Below are positions 15,644 through 25,360 of a stretch of 36,749 nucleotides of DNA, piece by piece. The stretch is taken from positions 1 to 36,749 of the IMG/VR virus record IMGVR_UViG_3300047497_000064; one strand, given 5' to 3'. Each line of letters starts with the position of its first letter. Position 1 is the first letter of the stretch. Source of the stretch: a virus. Below the pieces are notes generated by a model. It had not been told where the DNA came from. It saw only the letters and a program-made list of their open reading frames with translations, and searched no databases. The translations under genes and the position numbers were made by a program.

Positions 15644-16414
15644 ATGAAAAATCTAAAGCTCGCATTTCTCGCTCTCGCGCTGTGCCTCGTGCCGATGTTG
15701 GCCGAGGCGCAGCAATACACGCTGACGCAGACGAGTCTGTCGGCGCAGCTCAGCTACGGCACTACGTGCTTCACGGTCGCCAGCACTTCGGGCATCACCG
15801 TCCAGACCAATACGAACGCGACCGACGTTTACATCGATCGCGAACTGATTCAGGTCACGTCGGTCAATTCGACGACGGGCCAGGTCTGTGGCTTGCGGGG
15901 TGTCAGCGGTACGCAAGCGGCAACGCATGCGTCGGGAGCCATGGTGCTCGCAGGCGCACCGGCGGCGTTTCTCAACTACGACCCGTCGGGCGTTTGCAGT
16001 ACATCGGCGCCGAAGTCGCCGCCGGAAGCGGTGCCGGCACAGCCAACAATCAACACGAGGACGGGGGCGCAGGCCTTCTGTTCGAGCGTGACAGGGACCT
16101 GGGTGCGAGGTTTCGGCCCTCAGATCTCGACGCTCAAAACAGGGCTCTCCGCCGCCCAGACCGGTGCGACGATCACTCCCGCAGGACCCTACTTTCAGTT
16201 CAGCGGAACGACCGCGCTCGTGACGATCAACGTTCCTGTCGGTGCTTCCGATGGGGACCAGATCACCATCGAGTTCACCGGGTCGGGCTCCGGTCTCACC
16301 TGGACCGCAGCCGGCAATATCTCCGTATTGGGCACGGCCACTTCCGCGCTCAGTTCGGTCACGTTCACGTACAACGCAGCGACGAGTAAGTGGATCCCGT
16401 CGAGGGTAGCGTAA
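15644..16414 (+). CDS. Secreted-type beta-rich protein in the head region
   Basis: 256 residues. The N-terminus is a textbook Sec signal peptide: MKNLK, a hydrophobic core (LAFLALALCLVPML) and an AEAQQ cleavage site. The next part resembles phage structural domains of the form YIDRELIQVTSVNSTTGQVC, RGVSGTQAATHASGAMV. The C-terminal ~80 residues are beta-rich (TALVTINVPVGASDGDQITI...). Gene position suggests a decoration or accessory virion protein, yet a signal peptide would send it to the periplasm, an unresolved conflict. Confidence 0.75.
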   Translation: MKNLKLAFLALALCLVPMLAEAQQYTLTQTSLSAQLSYGTTCFTVASTSGITVQTNTNATDVYIDRELIQVTSVNSTTGQVCGLRGVSGTQAATHASGAMVLAGAPAAFLNYDPSGVCSTSAPKSPPEAVPAQPTINTRTGAQAFCSSVTGTWVRGFGPQISTLKTGLSAAQTGATITPAGPYFQFSGTTALVTINVPVGASDGDQITIEFTGSGSGLTWTAAGNISVLGTATSALSSVTFTYNAATSKWIPSRVA

Positions 16415-16472
16415 GGCAATACGGGGCGGGCTTCGGCTCGCCCCCAATCTTTTTGAAGAGGGAGAACGGCAT

Positions 16473-16850
16473 ATGTACGAAGTTCCCAAAGGTGCCTTTA
16501 CGCGCGAAGCGGGCGATGCGCTGCTCGTCGGCGATTACCTCCAGCACCAAACCGCTGCCCAGACGGCCATCAACGGCAGTCTTCCCGGCCGCCGGCTGAT
16601 CACCTACGATGGTGGCGTGCTGGCCCTGGTGCTTTCCGCGCCGATTGCGGGCTCGGATGACGGCAAGCTCATTGAGGTACGCTCGGCCACGGCGCATGCG
16701 CATACCGTGACCTGCACTGGACACCTTCTCGATGGCGCCGGGCATACCAATCAAGCCACTTTCGCGGCGAATCCTGCCGCCGGCTTTATCGCCGAGGCCT
16801 ACAACGGCAATTGGCTGGTGCGCAACTCCGTCGGCGTGACCTTCAGCTAG
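16473..16850 (+). CDS. Probable head decoration / structural protein (125 aa)
   Basis: Start ATG with GAGGGAGA upstream. Beta-rich: RRLITYDGGVLALVLSAPIA, DGKLIEVRSATAHAHTVTCT and GFIAEAYNGNWLVRNSVGVT, a pattern common in small phage head proteins. It lies between coat and the gp4-like connector gene. Exact role unknown. Confidence 0.65.
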   Translation: MYEVPKGAFTREAGDALLVGDYLQHQTAAQTAINGSLPGRRLITYDGGVLALVLSAPIAGSDDGKLIEVRSATAHAHTVTCTGHLLDGAGHTNQATFAANPAAGFIAEAYNGNWLVRNSVGVTFS

Positions 16851-16880
16851 TCCGATTTTTCAGCAGGGGAGAGTTTCGTC

Positions 16881-16955
16881 GTGCTCGAAAAGGACGCCGC
16901 AGCAGCTGCAAACCAGCCGTGCCTTCATCCAACTCGTATGACAGCGTGCCTCTGA
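16881..16955 (+). CDS. Possible 24-residue ORF
   Basis: GTG 16881 with GGGGAG at 16866-16871; the frame ends one base before the next gene's ATG. Ala-rich short peptide. Without it the 106 bases between 16850 and 16957 hold no gene. Confidence 0.25.
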   Translation: MLEKDAAAAANQPCLHPTRMTACL

Positions 16956-16956
16956 A

Positions 16957-17952
16957 ATGCCACCGATTACGATGCGTGATTTAATAACCGACGCCTATTT
17001 AGAGGCGGGCATCTTTGCCGCTGGGGAGACTCCGTCTTCCGAGGACATGGCGTGGGGGTTGCGCAAGGCGCGACGGCTTTTCGACCTCTGGAACGCCGAT
17101 GACCTGACCATCTTCGCCAATTCGTTTCTCGAATTCATTCTCGTTCCCAACGTCCAGCCGTTGACGATCGGCCAGGCGGCGCCCATCACTCAGGCTTCGC
17201 TGACCGGCAACGTAGTTACCTATCTCGCGAAGAATTCGTTCTCGGTAGGCGATTTTGCAGACGTCTACAACTGCACCAATCCGGTCTTCAACATCACCGG
17301 CGAACAGGTCATCGCCGCGACTCCCACTTCTTTCCAGGTCGCGGTCACGCATGCGGACATCGCTCCGGAGGCGGAAAACGGCGCTCTGGCGGTGTACACC
17401 GACGTCATCCCGCCGAACTACGCGCTCCCGGTGACCCGGCCGACGAAGATCCTGAACGCGAACATCGTGCTCAATAACGTCGATCCCATCGTCAAAGTGC
17501 CGCTGGTCGTTCACAACAACAAGCCCGGCGGCGACTGGTGGTCGGCGAATTCGGTGCCGACCGTGCCCACGACCATTCCGACGGATTTGTACTACTCCGC
17601 GGATTTTCCGAATGGTTCGCTGTATCTGTGGCCGCTGCAGACGACCAACTACGGCCTCGAACTGGAAGTGCAGTCGCTGCTGGCCGACCTTTCGAGCCTC
17701 GATTACACGTTTTTTCTTCCGCAGGGCTACCAGGATGGCGTGACCTATTCGCTCGCCGAAAGCGTTTGTCCGGGCTACGGCCGGGAGATCGATCCCGGGC
17801 TTCGCGCGCAAGCCAGCAATGCCCGCGCAAAAATCAAAGAGCTGAATTCCGATTCGCCGATGATCATCACCCGCGATCCCGGCTTGCCACGCGGCAGCCG
17901 CAATCGCACCTATTTCAACTGGCTGAATGGGCAGAGCGTGCCGCCGCGATGA
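16957..17952 (+). CDS. Tail accessory / head-completion protein, P22 gp4-like
   Basis: 331 residues. Features of this connector family: a helical start (MRDLITDAYLEAGIFAAGET, LRKARRLFDLWNADDLTIFA), TRPTKILNANI, IPTDLYYSADFPNGSLYLWP and LPQGYQDGVTYSLAESV. P22 gp4 (166 aa) attaches to the portal and starts tail assembly. This form has about 80-100 extra beta-type residues (VTYLAKNSFSVGDFADVYNC...) inserted near residues 70-150, as in other long members. Confidence 0.8.
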   Translation: MPPITMRDLITDAYLEAGIFAAGETPSSEDMAWGLRKARRLFDLWNADDLTIFANSFLEFILVPNVQPLTIGQAAPITQASLTGNVVTYLAKNSFSVGDFADVYNCTNPVFNITGEQVIAATPTSFQVAVTHADIAPEAENGALAVYTDVIPPNYALPVTRPTKILNANIVLNNVDPIVKVPLVVHNNKPGGDWWSANSVPTVPTTIPTDLYYSADFPNGSLYLWPLQTTNYGLELEVQSLLADLSSLDYTFFLPQGYQDGVTYSLAESVCPGYGREIDPGLRAQASNARAKIKELNSDSPMIITRDPGLPRGSRNRTYFNWLNGQSVPPR

Positions 17953-20072
17953 GCCGTTTCGCCTTCGTTGGACCGTCGTATAAATCGCAAAGCATCTCGG
18001 CCGATAACCAGGCAGCCATCAATTTTTATCCGGAAGTCGACGAAAGCGGCGCCGGCAATGCGCCGATCATGCTGTATCCCACGCCTGGGCTGAAGACCTT
18101 CGTCGACCTGAAGCGTACCGTGCAGGCCGGGGTCGACGGGCTAAGCGCCTTCGACAAGGCGTCCGCGCCCAATTCCGGCGTTGGAACGGCGCTCACGACT
18201 GCGGCCGTCGCGCCGTCGTCGACGCCGAGTTTTGCGATCTTCGGTACGGCAACGATTAACGCCGGTTTGCCTGGCGGGACCTGGTCGACGCTGACCGGCA
18301 TGTCGAACGTCTATAAAGACTTCGGCAATGGCCCCTTCACCGGCGCGGCCACGACGTCCACTTCGAACGCATGGGCAGCGATCGTTGCGTTGTTCAAGGT
18401 CGTCGGCGCGAGCGCTCCCACGCTCGTCCAGACGCAAAACATTTCGGGCGCGGTTGTCGGGCCGCAAAACCTTCCGTTTACAAATCCCGTTACCGCGGGA
18501 AACCCGCTGATCGTGGTGATGTCGCTCGGGAATCTCGACGGCAACGGGGCGAGCGGCGCGACTTGGACATCGAGCCGGGGCGACGTTTTTACCCGCGTCG
18601 CCGGCGTCGTCAACCTCGCGAATACCGGCTGCGAAATTGGAATTTATTTTTGCCCATCGGCGAAGGGGGGAGCCACAACGATTGAATCGAGCGCGCTCAA
18701 TCTTTCGTCGGGCGTTTCGATCGGGATCTTCGAGTATGCGGGTGGCCTGCAGGCGGTGGTGCAGAACGGCCCGGTGCGCGGCGAAATCAGCATTACCGGT
18801 CGCACCTTCGTCGTCTCGGGCGGAGATTTCGACGAAGTCCTGGCCAACGGCACGTACACGAACTGGGGAACGGTCGAGAACGACGCCAAGCCGGTGACCA
18901 TGGCGGCGACGCCGCAGCAGCTGCTGCTGGCCAGTGCCGGCACGGCCTACGTATTCGATCTGCAGGCTAATACGCTGACGGCGATCGACCCGGTGACGTT
19001 CGGCAATCCCGTGGCCCAGGCGGGCGTTTGCGACGATTTCTTCCTGCTCACGATTAAGGATTCGAAAGAGTTCTTTGTTTCTGCGCCACTCGATGCCACG
19101 GACTGGGTGACCAACGGTTCGGCGATCGTTTCCGTTTTTCCCGACAATATCGTCACCATGGCAGTGGTGCATCGGCAAATCTTTTTTGCGAGCGATACGA
19201 AAGCGGTTTTCTATTACGACTCGGGGAACATTTTTCCCTTCGACGTCATTCCCGGCAGCGATATGGACCAGGGCGCCGCGGCCGAGAACGCCACGTCGCT
19301 GCTGTACAACACGGTTTTCTGGGTTGGCGCGGATGAACGCGGGCACGGTGTGGGCTGGATGGCCAATGGCTATACGCCGCAGCGAGTCACCAACCATGCG
19401 ATCGAGACCGCCTGGCAGAGTTACTCGCGGATCGATGACGCGGTTGCGCTCACCATGCAGGACCAGGGGCACTATTTCTGGATTGTCTACTTCCCGACGG
19501 CCGGGATCACCTGGGCTTACGACGTCATCACCGGGATGTGGCACCAGCGAGGCTACTGGCTCGCCGCTCTCGGCCGGCAGGGCGCGGCCCGCTATCAGAA
19601 CCACACCTTCAATTTCGGGAAGCACCTGGTGGGCGACTGGGCCAGCGCGAAAGTGTATGAAGCGCACGTCCCGGTTCTGACCGCAGGCACCTGGACGTTC
19701 TGCGACGACAACGGCAACGTCATCGTTCGCGAGCGCGTAGCGCCGCACATTTCGAAGGAGCAGAAATACCAGACCCATTTCGAGCTGCAGATCTTCGTGC
19801 AGCCAGGCTTGGGGCCCATTCCGCCGCTCGAGGATGGTGACGGCAATCCGCGCGCGCCGGAAATTCAGCTGCAGTGGTCGGATGATTCGGGTCAAACCTG
19901 GTCGAACATCCACACCCGCGGCATCGGGCAAGCCGGGCAGTACAAGAACCGTTCGCGGTGGTTGCGGCTCGGCACTACGCGCGATCGCATTTACAGAATG
20001 CGCTGCAGCGATCCGGTGGGCTGGCGGATTGTCGACGCATATTTGCAGGTCCAGCCGGGAACAGGAGTCTGA
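17949..20072 (+). CDS. Packaged-DNA stabilisation / tail needle-knob region protein, P22 gp10-like
   Basis: 707 residues from ATG 17949 (overlaps previous stop). The gp10-like frame is visible: NFYPEVDESGAGNAPIMLYP, TPGLKTFVDL, then GPVRGEISITGRTFVVSGGD, MAATPQQLLLASAGTAYVFD and a propeller-like remainder ending in IVDAYLQVQPG. P22 gp10 (472 aa) plugs the portal channel with gp4 and gp26. Between TPGLKTFVDL (residue ~54) and GPVRG (residue 274) lies an insert of about 218 residues that looks like two beta-sandwich domains (AAIVALFKVV; NPLIVVMSLGNLDG...GIFEYAGGL). Confidence 0.8.
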   Translation: MSRFAFVGPSYKSQSISADNQAAINFYPEVDESGAGNAPIMLYPTPGLKTFVDLKRTVQAGVDGLSAFDKASAPNSGVGTALTTAAVAPSSTPSFAIFGTATINAGLPGGTWSTLTGMSNVYKDFGNGPFTGAATTSTSNAWAAIVALFKVVGASAPTLVQTQNISGAVVGPQNLPFTNPVTAGNPLIVVMSLGNLDGNGASGATWTSSRGDVFTRVAGVVNLANTGCEIGIYFCPSAKGGATTIESSALNLSSGVSIGIFEYAGGLQAVVQNGPVRGEISITGRTFVVSGGDFDEVLANGTYTNWGTVENDAKPVTMAATPQQLLLASAGTAYVFDLQANTLTAIDPVTFGNPVAQAGVCDDFFLLTIKDSKEFFVSAPLDATDWVTNGSAIVSVFPDNIVTMAVVHRQIFFASDTKAVFYYDSGNIFPFDVIPGSDMDQGAAAENATSLLYNTVFWVGADERGHGVGWMANGYTPQRVTNHAIETAWQSYSRIDDAVALTMQDQGHYFWIVYFPTAGITWAYDVITGMWHQRGYWLAALGRQGAARYQNHTFNFGKHLVGDWASAKVYEAHVPVLTAGTWTFCDDNGNVIVRERVAPHISKEQKYQTHFELQIFVQPGLGPIPPLEDGDGNPRAPEIQLQWSDDSGQTWSNIHTRGIGQAGQYKNRSRWLRLGTTRDRIYRMRCSDPVGWRIVDAYLQVQPGTGV

Positions 20073-20401
20073 TGGCCAGCAACACAATTCAACGCAACGC
20101 CCTGATTTCGCCGTTTCCGGTGAAGACACCGTTTATCGACGAATCGACCGTGAGTGCCGGCAAGGGCGCGAATTCCAAGCGGCAGGCACCGCCGACCAAC
20201 CAGTCGGGAATTTCCCGGCCGCACACGGTGTGGCTGCAGCAGGTCGAAAACGCCGGCAACGCTTCGGTGCAGATCACGGCGACGATCCCCGTGAGCAGCG
20301 CTTCGCCGGGCCAGCCGGGGACGATCGCGTTCGACTCCAACTGGCTTTACCTCTGCGTAGGTTTGAATATCTGGCGGCGCGTGGGGCTGAACAGCTTCTG
20401 A
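20072..20401 (+). CDS. Hypothetical structural-region protein (109 aa)
   Basis: ATG 20072 overlaps the previous stop. N-terminal Pro/Ser-rich part, then HTVWLQQVENAGNASVQITA and GTIAFDSNWLYLCVGLNIWR-RVG, a WLYLCVG...W ending seen in small tail/fibre-associated phage proteins. Function not assigned. Confidence 0.65.
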   Translation: MASNTIQRNALISPFPVKTPFIDESTVSAGKGANSKRQAPPTNQSGISRPHTVWLQQVENAGNASVQITATIPVSSASPGQPGTIAFDSNWLYLCVGLNIWRRVGLNSF

Positions 20402-20745
20402 TGGTTTTCTCAACACTCTCCGCGGCCGAACGCGCCGACCTGGCTGGCTTTGCCGATGGATTTGTGCCTCCGCCCAATTCCATCGTTGTCGTCGGTCGCA
20501 AGGATGGCCGCATCGTGGCGCGCAGCTTCCTTGTGGCTCCGGTGCATATCGAAGGCACGCACATTCTCGAAGAGTATCGGAACGGTTTTGTGCTGGCGCA
20601 GCTGATTCGCGCGGTCGAACGGGAGGCAAAAAACATCGGGGTGTCGCAGTTACTGGCTTACGCGGCGGAACCTTCGGTCGAGGATTATCTCGGGAGACTC
20701 GGCTATCGAAAAATGCAGCTGACCGTCTGGGAGAAAAAACTCTAA
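20401..20745 (+). CDS. GNAT-type acyltransferase-like protein (114 aa)
   Basis: ATG 20401 overlaps the previous TGA. It shows the last part of a GNAT fold: HIEGTHILEEYRNGFVLAQL (acyl-CoA binding loop position), a helix VEREAKNIGVSQLLAYA, and YLGRLGYRKMQLTVWEKKL, the usual C-terminal strand. The classical Q/R-x-x-G-x-G/A loop is not obvious, and at 114 residues it is short. Such genes occur among phage tail genes; substrate unknown. Confidence 0.65.
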   Translation: MVFSTLSAAERADLAGFADGFVPPPNSIVVVGRKDGRIVARSFLVAPVHIEGTHILEEYRNGFVLAQLIRAVEREAKNIGVSQLLAYAAEPSVEDYLGRLGYRKMQLTVWEKKL

Positions 20746-21630
20746 ATGCCAATCGGGCTGATTGGTGGAGCAATTTCAGGTGGAGCATCGCTGCTGAGCG
20801 GAATTCTCGGCAGCAATGCGGCGTCGAAGGCGGCTGCGGAACAGGCCGCGGCCGGAAGGGCTGCCGCCGGGCAGCAGGCCGAAGCCGGGCAACAGGCGCA
20901 GGGATATCTCACTTCGCAGCTCGCCAACGCAAATACCAACTCGCAGCCGTTTGTCTCGACGGGGCAGAACGCTGTCAATTCGCTGAACAATGCCCTCGCA
21001 CCTGGCGGAGCGCTCACGCAGGGCTTCGCGGCGCAGAACGGCACGTTCCAAGCCCCAACTGCGGCGCAAGCAGCGGCGACACCTGGCTATCAGTTCCAGC
21101 TCGATCAGGGCCTCGCTGCCCTGCAGAACTCTGCTGCAGCCCGCGGTGGGCTGCTCTCGACGGGAACGGCGAAGAACCTCGAAAATTATGCACAAGGCCT
21201 CGCCTCGACCAATTACCAGCAGGTCTACAACAACGCCCTGCAGGCGTACAACACGAATTTCGGCGTGTACAACACCACGCAGCAGAATCTCTATAACAAC
21301 CTGCTGGGCGTGTCGAGCCTCGGTGCGAATTCCGCGGCGAATCTGAACTCGGTGAACGCCGGCACCACCAATTCGCTGGCTAACAACATCACCGGCAACC
21401 AGCAGATCGTGGGCAACGACCTTTTGGGCTCTGCCACGGCCTTGGCTGGTGGCACCATCGGCAGCGCCAATGCGCTCAACAGCGGCATTGGGGGCGCGGC
21501 GAACAGCCTGGGCAGTGGAATCACGTTGTCGCAGATCCTCGGCGCACAAAACGCCAGCAATAGCGGCCGCTCGCCGAATCTCAATAACGCTTTGCCGGTA
21601 GATCCGCAGACCGGAATGGTGGTCGAGTAA
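20746..21630 (+). CDS. DNA ejection protein, gp7-like
   Basis: 294 residues. Gly/Ala-rich hydrophobic start (LIGGAISGGASLLSGILGSN), Ala/Gln helix, then a motif typical of this family: TPGYQFQLDQGLAALQNSAA, ARGGLLSTGTAKNLENYAQG, LASTNYQQVYNNALQAY. In P22, gp7, gp16 and gp20 are packed in the head and ejected to form a channel across the envelope. Asn/Ser-rich C-terminus. Followed by two further ejection-type genes. Confidence 0.8.
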   Translation: MPIGLIGGAISGGASLLSGILGSNAASKAAAEQAAAGRAAAGQQAEAGQQAQGYLTSQLANANTNSQPFVSTGQNAVNSLNNALAPGGALTQGFAAQNGTFQAPTAAQAAATPGYQFQLDQGLAALQNSAAARGGLLSTGTAKNLENYAQGLASTNYQQVYNNALQAYNTNFGVYNTTQQNLYNNLLGVSSLGANSAANLNSVNAGTTNSLANNITGNQQIVGNDLLGSATALAGGTIGSANALNSGIGGAANSLGSGITLSQILGAQNASNSGRSPNLNNALPVDPQTGMVVE

Positions 21631-23189
21631 TGTCGCTTCCTCCTGTGGCTCTCAACATCGCTCCCGCGCCGGCGCCGAACACGCCGTTGCAGCAGTACGA
21701 CCAGGCGATGACCGTGCAGACCCTGATCAACCAGGCCGCACTGCAGAAACAACAGCAAGAGGCAAACGTCATCAAGCAGCAGCAGGCGCAGCAGGAGCTG
21801 GCCCAGCAGCAGATCGCCACGCAGCAGGCGCAGCAGGCGCAGAAAGACCAGGCGGCGCTGCGGAAGGCTTACGCGGATTCCGGCGGCGACATGGACAAGC
21901 TTTTCCAATCCCTGCCGAGCTACGGTGTCAGCCCGCAAACCGTCGCGCAGCTGCAGAAGGAGCACTTCGGTGCCATCGAGTCGCTCTCGAAAATGCACAA
22001 GGCGCAGATCGATGTGCTCGACGGCAAAAATAAGTTGATGGGCAACGCGGCCAACGCGATGCTCGCCGTTTCGGACCAGCCGGCCGACGTGCAGCTCGCC
22101 GAGCACAATAAACAGATCAACGCGCTAAAGCTTTCCGGGCAGTTCAGTCCGGAGGAGCTCGCGCAGATCCCGAATCGTCCGCTTTCCGTACCGGAATTGA
22201 AAGCGCTGCAGGCGCACGCGCTCACCGCGGACCAATACATTACCCAGGCGCGGGAAAAACAGGAGCAGGATGCGACGTTGCCCGGCAAAGTTGCGGAATC
22301 CGGCATCAAGCAGGCGGAGCTCGATCAGCTGCAGAAAGGCCTGCCGGTTGGCACCACGCTCGATGCCCAGGAGGCGCGCTCCTGGATGCAGCAGAATCCC
22401 GGCAAAACCCTGGCGGATTACGGGAAGTACAAAGCCACCCTCGTGCCGGCGTTCAACTTCAATCTCGCCGGCGGCGCGAATGGCGGCCTTAGCCAGGCGG
22501 CGATCGACCAGCAGGCCGACAATTACTTCGCGACCGGCAAACTTCCGCCTGTAGGCCGCGGGCCCGCAGGTCTCGCTCTCACGCGACAAATCATGCAGCG
22601 CGCGAGCGAACTCCATCCTGGGAGCCTGGCAGAGGGATCGGCTGAATACGCCTCGAACAAAAAGTCGCTGGAGGGTTTGCAGAAAAACTTCGACCAGGTA
22701 ACGGCGTTCGAGAATACGGCGCTTAAGAATCTCGACCAGGTCGCTGCCGCTGGCGCGAAGGTTCCGGATCTTTCGGCTCGTTTCGCCAACGTCCCGGTCC
22801 GTATGATTTCGTCGCAGATGATCGGTACGCCCGAGATGGCGGCGTTTAAGACGGCATTGCTGACGGCACAAACGGAAGCGGCCAAAGTGCTGAGCAGCTC
22901 GAATGCGAGCGGAGTGTTGTCGGACTCCGCTCGTCACGAAGCACAGGAAGTGCTCGACGGCAACTTGCCATTCCCTGCAATGATGGCCTCGATCAATCAG
23001 CTGAAAACGGATTTTGGCAATCGGCACGAGTCGTATGCGAACCAGATCGCCGACATCCAGAAGCGGCTCGGCGCGAAGGGTGGCGGCACGGCGCGGCCAG
23101 CCGGCGCGACGCACACCGGCATCGGCAGCGTCGACAAAAAGAAGCATTGGCTGGATGCCAACGGAAACGACCTGGGGGTAGCTGAGTAA
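21630..23189 (+). CDS. Ejection-region virion protein (519 aa), Gln-rich coiled coil
   Basis: TAATG overlap with the previous gene. Residues 20-75 are a striking Gln/Ala coiled coil (QKQQQEANVIKQQQAQQELA...), followed by long helical and low-complexity regions and a basic, Gly-rich end. Position second in a three-gene block after a gp7-like gene suggests the gp20/gp16 role (internal ejection protein), as in P22-like phages. Sequence-level homology is not recognised. Confidence 0.65.
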   Translation: MSLPPVALNIAPAPAPNTPLQQYDQAMTVQTLINQAALQKQQQEANVIKQQQAQQELAQQQIATQQAQQAQKDQAALRKAYADSGGDMDKLFQSLPSYGVSPQTVAQLQKEHFGAIESLSKMHKAQIDVLDGKNKLMGNAANAMLAVSDQPADVQLAEHNKQINALKLSGQFSPEELAQIPNRPLSVPELKALQAHALTADQYITQAREKQEQDATLPGKVAESGIKQAELDQLQKGLPVGTTLDAQEARSWMQQNPGKTLADYGKYKATLVPAFNFNLAGGANGGLSQAAIDQQADNYFATGKLPPVGRGPAGLALTRQIMQRASELHPGSLAEGSAEYASNKKSLEGLQKNFDQVTAFENTALKNLDQVAAAGAKVPDLSARFANVPVRMISSQMIGTPEMAAFKTALLTAQTEAAKVLSSSNASGVLSDSARHEAQEVLDGNLPFPAMMASINQLKTDFGNRHESYANQIADIQKRLGAKGGGTARPAGATHTGIGSVDKKKHWLDANGNDLGVAE

Positions 23190-25360
23190 TGCCAGGCCCG
23201 CAACAGCAGACGTTCACCGACGTGACGCCGGTTCAGACGTTCCTCAACGTCACGCCCGTCGACCAGGATCAGGAATCGCCCGAGCGGCTGCGCGCGCGGA
23301 TCAAGGCCGCAATGCCCGACGCGCCGGATTTGCTCGTAAATTCCATCCTGAAAAACCCGGACGATCCGCGCTATCGCAAAATTCTTGCAGCGGTTCCTGA
23401 AAAGCAGACCGACAACACCGGCGTCTGGTCCGGCGTGCGATCGGCGCTGCCTTCGGCCGGGGATGTTGTGAAGTCCGGAGCAGCTGCGGCCGCGACTGGT
23501 GGGCTTTCGCTGGCCTACGACACTGGTAAGACGTTGTACGACGCTGCTCGCAACGCGCCGGCAAATTTCCGCACCGGCGCCGCGAACATCCGCGCGATCG
23601 AGCCGGAAGCGACAGACGCACTCGGTCGCGTCAATTCGGCTGTCGATCAGGCGATCGGTGGCACGGCGAGCGCTTTCGGTCCGCTCGTGGGCGTCAATCC
23701 CCAGAGCATGGCTGAACGTGCGTCGCGTGGCGATACCGCGGGAATTCTCGGGGAAGCGGCTGTTCCGGCGGCACTCGCCGTCGGTGGGCAAGCCGCGGCC
23801 GAGGGGCGAGCTGCACTGGGTGAACGAGCTGCGTGGAAGCCTGGCGGCTCGAAATTCATCGGACCGCTTCCTGAATCCGCGGAAAATCTGCAGGCTCACG
23901 CGGATCTCAAGCACGCGATTCCGGCCACGAAGTCCACGCCGTACACCGACGCCGATCTGCATACGGCAAAACCGTTTCTCTACGACGAGCACCGCACCAG
24001 TCCGATCAAGAGCGTCACCGACGTTCGCGACGCGGCGGATGCGGCGATCGGCAAGATCGAGGATCACGTCGCAGACCGCATCGGGCAAATTCCGGACGAT
24101 CCCATTGCGACAAATCCCAGGGCCGACGTACAAAGGGCCCTCAGCAGCAGCCCGCGCGGGCAGAAATTCGTGGACGCCGGCATGAAGGAGCTGGAGGGCC
24201 TGAACCTCGACGATCCGACGGTTTCAGAAGCGGACGCCATCCGCCGGCAGCTCAACGCCGAAAATAAAGCGGTCCTCAAAAAGAACAACTACGACATCGA
24301 TACCGCCAGGCGCGCGGATGCTGGATTTGCTGCGCGTGAAGCGGCCGCGGAGTCGCTTCGCAACGGCATTTACGATCAGCTCGAACTCCGTGGCATCGAG
24401 GGCGTGCAGGGCCTCCGCCAGGCGGAAGGCTCGGTCATCAGGATTCGCAACGCCGCGCAGAATCAAATTTTCAACGGCGACAAAGCGGTGCGCGCCTCCG
24501 CACCGACGTCCGTCGCGCAATCGACGGCCGCGGAACTCGCGAAGCTCGGCGGAACGATGGCGGGCGCGCACGTCGCAGGCCCGGTGGGCGCGGTTGTGGG
24601 CCGGAACGTGGCTGATATCGCCGCGCGCGCTATCAAACCCGAGGCCCTGACGCGCGACGCGCTTATCGACCGCGCCTTTCAGAACATGGACGTCGAGCCC
24701 GTTCGCTACTCGACGATCAACCTGCAGGCTTTGCCGGCGAAGGAAGCGCGCCCGGGAACGCAGTGGAGCATGATCTCCGACGAAGTTGCGCCGCAGGGCG
24801 GCCTCTTCGATATCCACCAGTCGACGCCCTATGAGAATTTCACTCCCCAGGAGAAGGCCAACATCCAGGCCGTGCGCGAGCGGCCGTACCAGAAAGTACT
24901 CGACGACCCGAACGCGACGCTGTTGCAAAAGGCTCAAGCGAAATTCGAGCTGGCGAAGATGGCCACTCCTCAAACCGCGTCGGCCGCTGCTGCCTCACCC
25001 GCTCCGCCCGCTCTGCGGGGCGGTCCTTCGGATTTCTACTCCCTGGACCCTGAACCGGAACCGGAATACGAACAGGGGCCGGTGAAAACGGCATATCGAG
25101 TGCGCAGTCAGGGAGACGAGGGAATTTCAATCGGAGAAGGAGATCATGCGCACGCCACGTCGACGCTCGAAGATGCGCAGCGCTTATTGCCCGGACGGAA
25201 GGCGATTTACGGCGGCGAGCCACAAGAGATCGTTAAGATTGATCTCTCGAAACATAAACCCGGGATCGACTACCATGTCATTCCGCGCCGCGGTCAGCCG
25301 GCGTGGATACGCATGCTGCGACCATTTTCAGAAGACGAAATTGATCCATTGAAAGAGTGA
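23189..25360 (+). CDS. Large ejection-region virion protein (723 aa)
   Basis: Third gene of the ejection block, TAATG overlap. N-terminal disordered part, Ala/Gly-rich helices (VVKSGAAAAATGGLSLAYDT...), a helical centre (VSEADAIRRQLNAENKAVLK...), a membrane-like AELAKLGGTMAGAHVAGPVG, and a globular C-terminus (VKTAYRVRSQGDEGISIGEG ... QEIVKIDLSKHKPGIDYHVI) that could be a separate small enzyme-like domain, not identified. The size suits a gp16-type ejection protein. Bases 24374-24433 are the apparent source of the 60-base segment in the fibre-domain triplication junctions. Confidence 0.7.
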   Translation: MPGPQQQTFTDVTPVQTFLNVTPVDQDQESPERLRARIKAAMPDAPDLLVNSILKNPDDPRYRKILAAVPEKQTDNTGVWSGVRSALPSAGDVVKSGAAAAATGGLSLAYDTGKTLYDAARNAPANFRTGAANIRAIEPEATDALGRVNSAVDQAIGGTASAFGPLVGVNPQSMAERASRGDTAGILGEAAVPAALAVGGQAAAEGRAALGERAAWKPGGSKFIGPLPESAENLQAHADLKHAIPATKSTPYTDADLHTAKPFLYDEHRTSPIKSVTDVRDAADAAIGKIEDHVADRIGQIPDDPIATNPRADVQRALSSSPRGQKFVDAGMKELEGLNLDDPTVSEADAIRRQLNAENKAVLKKNNYDIDTARRADAGFAAREAAAESLRNGIYDQLELRGIEGVQGLRQAEGSVIRIRNAAQNQIFNGDKAVRASAPTSVAQSTAAELAKLGGTMAGAHVAGPVGAVVGRNVADIAARAIKPEALTRDALIDRAFQNMDVEPVRYSTINLQALPAKEARPGTQWSMISDEVAPQGGLFDIHQSTPYENFTPQEKANIQAVRERPYQKVLDDPNATLLQKAQAKFELAKMATPQTASAAAASPAPPALRGGPSDFYSLDPEPEPEYEQGPVKTAYRVRSQGDEGISIGEGDHAHATSTLEDAQRLLPGRKAIYGGEPQEIVKIDLSKHKPGIDYHVIPRRGQPAWIRMLRPFSEDEIDPLKE

